From positions 1 to 14,768 of the forward strand of contig JAFGBW010000229.1 of NCBI GenBank assembly GCA_016932965.1: a DNA stretch of 14,768 nucleotides, written 5' to 3'. Shown here piece by piece: positions 12,875 to 14,768 of this stretch. The stretch is from Candidatus Auribacterota bacterium (GTDB lineage: Bacteria > Auribacterota > JAFGBW01). The notes beneath the pieces are model-generated. The model was not told where the DNA came from and did not search any database. It worked only from the letters and a program-made list of their open reading frames with translations. Every line of letters starts with the position of its first letter. The first letter of the stretch is position 1. The position numbers were made by a program, and so were the translations under genes.

Positions 12875-14768
12875 ATGTCTTTCATAGCGGATCTGCACAT
12901 TCATTCCCATTTATCCAGGGCCACGTCCCCTGAAAACAGGCTGGACATCTTGTCTGCCTGGGCGCATATAAAAGGCATCCAGGTCCTGGCCTCCGGGGAT
13001 TTCAGCCATCCTGAGTGGTACAGTGAAATCCGGGAAAACCTGGTTGAGGCGGAACCCGGTCTTTACAAGATAAAGAACCCGAAACAGATCTCTCTGGGAA
13101 ACCATCTCAAGGCAGACACCGGGAAAACCCGGTTTATTCTGTGCGTGGAGATCAGCAGTATTTATAAAAAAAACAACCGCGTGTATAAGAACCACAATCT
13201 GGTATTTGCGCCGGATCTGGTGTCCGCGGCCAAAATCAACGCCAAACTGGCTGCTATCGGCAATATTGAATCAGACGGTCGGCCTATATTGGGGCTTGAT
13301 GCCAGACATCTCCTGGAGATCATTTTGGAAATCTCCGAACAAGCTTACCTTGTTCCGGCGCACATCTGGACGCCGTGGTTTTCGCTGTTGGGGTCCAAAT
13401 CCGGATTCAACTCAGTGGAGGAATGTTTTGAAGACCTGACTTCACACATTTTCGCCTTGGAGACAGGGCTGTCATCGGACCCGGACATGAACTGGATGGT
13501 TTCCTCCCTGGACAGGTATTCTCTGATTTCCAATTCTGATTCCCACTCTCCTGAAAAACTAGGCAGGGAGGCCAATCTCTTTAATTGCCCCATGGATTAT
13601 TTTTCACTGTTCAAGGCATTGAAAACCAAACAGGGGTTTTCAGGCACCATTGAATTTTTCCCTGAAGAAGGGAAATACCATTTTGACGGCCACCGCAAAT
13701 GCCATGTCATGTTGCATCCTGAAGAAACCAAAAAGCACCATTCCCTGTGTCCGGTATGCGGGAAAGAGCTGACGATTGGCGTGATGAACCGGGTCTGGGA
13801 GATCGCTGACAGGAAAAAACCGGAGAAACCAAACCCATCCGGGGATTTCCATCATCTGATCCCCTTGAAGGAAGTGGCGGCTGAAACACTGGGGATCTCC
13901 ATTCAGTCCAAAAAAACCGGTGAAGAATACGGGAGGCTTATATCGCAATATGGATCGGAATTCAACGTGCTTCATCATCTTCCTGAAACGGAATTTGAGC
14001 ATGATTCCAACCCGCTTTTAAAAGAGGCGATTCACAGGATGAGGGAAGGAAACGTGATCAAAGAACCGGGCTATGACGGGGAATACGGGATCATCAAAAT
14101 TTTCAGGGAAAAGGAACGGGAAAACCTGTTGGGACAGGGAAATCTTTTTTCAGGTTTAATGGGTCCGAAAACAAAAGCCCCTGTTAAAAGCCGGCCCGTG
14201 AAGAAGGAATTGAATGAACCCCGGCCTGTTTCCGTTCCGGCAGGCAGGGAATGGAATCAGGAACAGAAACTGGCGGTGGAAAATGAAGATCCGGCTCTCA
14301 TCATCACAGCCGGGCCGGGCACGGGCAAGACCTGGACGATGACCAAAAAAATCGCATCATTGGTTCTGAAAAAAAACAAATCTCCTGAATCCATTCTGGC
14401 GATTACTTTCACAAACCGCGCAGTCAATGAAATGAAAACACGGCTTCAGGGTTTGCTGGGGAAGAAAGCTGATTCCCTGACGGTCTGCACCATTCACCGG
14501 CTTTGTCTTTCCATACTGGAAGACAGCGCTTCATCCAAACAGATGATTGTGGACGGGGAAGAAAGAATGGCCATCATGCACTATCTTTTTCCTGATTTAA
14601 GTTCTTCAGCGATTCAGTCTGTGATCGGGGAAATCAGCCTGTCCGACAAGATGGCATTTTCTCATACGCAGAACAAACCACAGGAATCTGAAACCGGAAC
14701 CCTTATCAAACGATATAAAAGTTATCTGAATGAAAACAACCTGTTGGATTTGGACAGCCTGATATTCA
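12875..14768 (+). CDS. Endonuclease Q-like PHP nuclease fused to UvrD-type helicase, 3' end outside window
   Basis: 631 residues are visible and the frame runs off the end. Residues 1-240 are a PHP phosphoesterase domain with the metal residues of endonuclease Q: DLHIHS (6-11), GDFSH (41-45), E92 in CVEISSIY, H163 in PAHIWTPW and NSDSH (220-224). A zinc module follows: GHRKC (C276) and CPVCGKELTIG (C292, C295). EndoQ enzymes nick DNA 5' of deaminated bases (uracil, hypoxanthine) and abasic sites. From about 462 a superfamily 1 helicase begins: Q-motif WNQEQKLAV, Walker A AGPGTGKT (479-486), motif Ia LAITFTNRAVNEM, and TVCTIHRLC. The fusion suggests nicking at a lesion coupled to strand unwinding for repair. 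AGGA lies 7 bases before the ATG. This architecture is known in bacteria; the missing C-terminal half should hold motifs III-VI. Confidence 0.92.
   Translation, partial: MSFIADLHIHSHLSRATSPENRLDILSAWAHIKGIQVLASGDFSHPEWYSEIRENLVEAEPGLYKIKNPKQISLGNHLKADTGKTRFILCVEISSIYKKNNRVYKNHNLVFAPDLVSAAKINAKLAAIGNIESDGRPILGLDARHLLEIILEISEQAYLVPAHIWTPWFSLLGSKSGFNSVEECFEDLTSHIFALETGLSSDPDMNWMVSSLDRYSLISNSDSHSPEKLGREANLFNCPMDYFSLFKALKTKQGFSGTIEFFPEEGKYHFDGHRKCHVMLHPEETKKHHSLCPVCGKELTIGVMNRVWEIADRKKPEKPNPSGDFHHLIPLKEVAAETLGISIQSKKTGEEYGRLISQYGSEFNVLHHLPETEFEHDSNPLLKEAIHRMREGNVIKEPGYDGEYGIIKIFREKERENLLGQGNLFSGLMGPKTKAPVKSRPVKKELNEPRPVSVPAGREWNQEQKLAVENEDPALIITAGPGTGKTWTMTKKIASLVLKKNKSPESILAITFTNRAVNEMKTRLQGLLGKKADSLTVCTIHRLCLSILEDSASSKQMIVDGEERMAIMHYLFPDLSSSAIQSVIGEISLSDKMAFSHTQNKPQESETGTLIKRYKSYLNENNLLDLDSLIF

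Overview
The window looks like a chromosomal segment of an anaerobic Desulfobacterota (deltaproteobacterial, Desulfobacterales-like) bacterium. I infer this from the moderate GC with AT-rich intergenic spaces, the PHP endonuclease-UvrD fusion, the B12-type radical SAM enzyme, and many degenerate intergenic repeats of the CGCAGAGGCGCAGAG type. The phylum call is an inference from style, not from a marker gene. There is no rRNA, tRNA, transposase, integrase, phage gene or CRISPR array.

Layout. 1-1366 (+): the 3' part of a hexapeptide-repeat acyltransferase, overlapping or closely followed by a lipoprotein gene; together they look like the end of a cell-surface polysaccharide operon. 1697-3649 (+): a 650-residue protein with a signal peptide and a C-terminal SAM-methyltransferase-like domain, behind a good sigma-70-type promoter. 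3853-7964 (-): four genes on the minus strand, each separated by repeat-bearing spacers: an MscS-type mechanosensitive channel, two secreted proteins of unknown function and a cysteine-rich zinc-ribbon protein. 8291-9745 (-): a B12-binding-type radical SAM enzyme. 9746-10456: a 711-base space with repeats and no gene. 10457-11854 (+): a second exported protein, all-helical, whose mature N-terminus resembles that of the 650-residue protein. 12168-12701 (-): a small membrane protein with an HEAGH zinc-protease motif, bracketed by long perfect hairpins. 12875-14768 (+, runs off the end): an endonuclease Q-like PHP nuclease fused to a UvrD-type helicase, which would make a single-chain DNA-repair enzyme for deaminated bases.

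Only the first two genes look like a tight operon; the rest appear to be single transcription units. The strongest themes are envelope and secreted proteins (acyltransferase, lipoprotein, MscS, four exported proteins, membrane protease) and an unusual density of modular degenerate repeats in nearly every space between genes. The items most worth pursuing are the exported methyltransferase-like protein and its N-terminal resemblance to the 465-residue exported protein, the ordered composite repeat, and the hairpins around the membrane protease.
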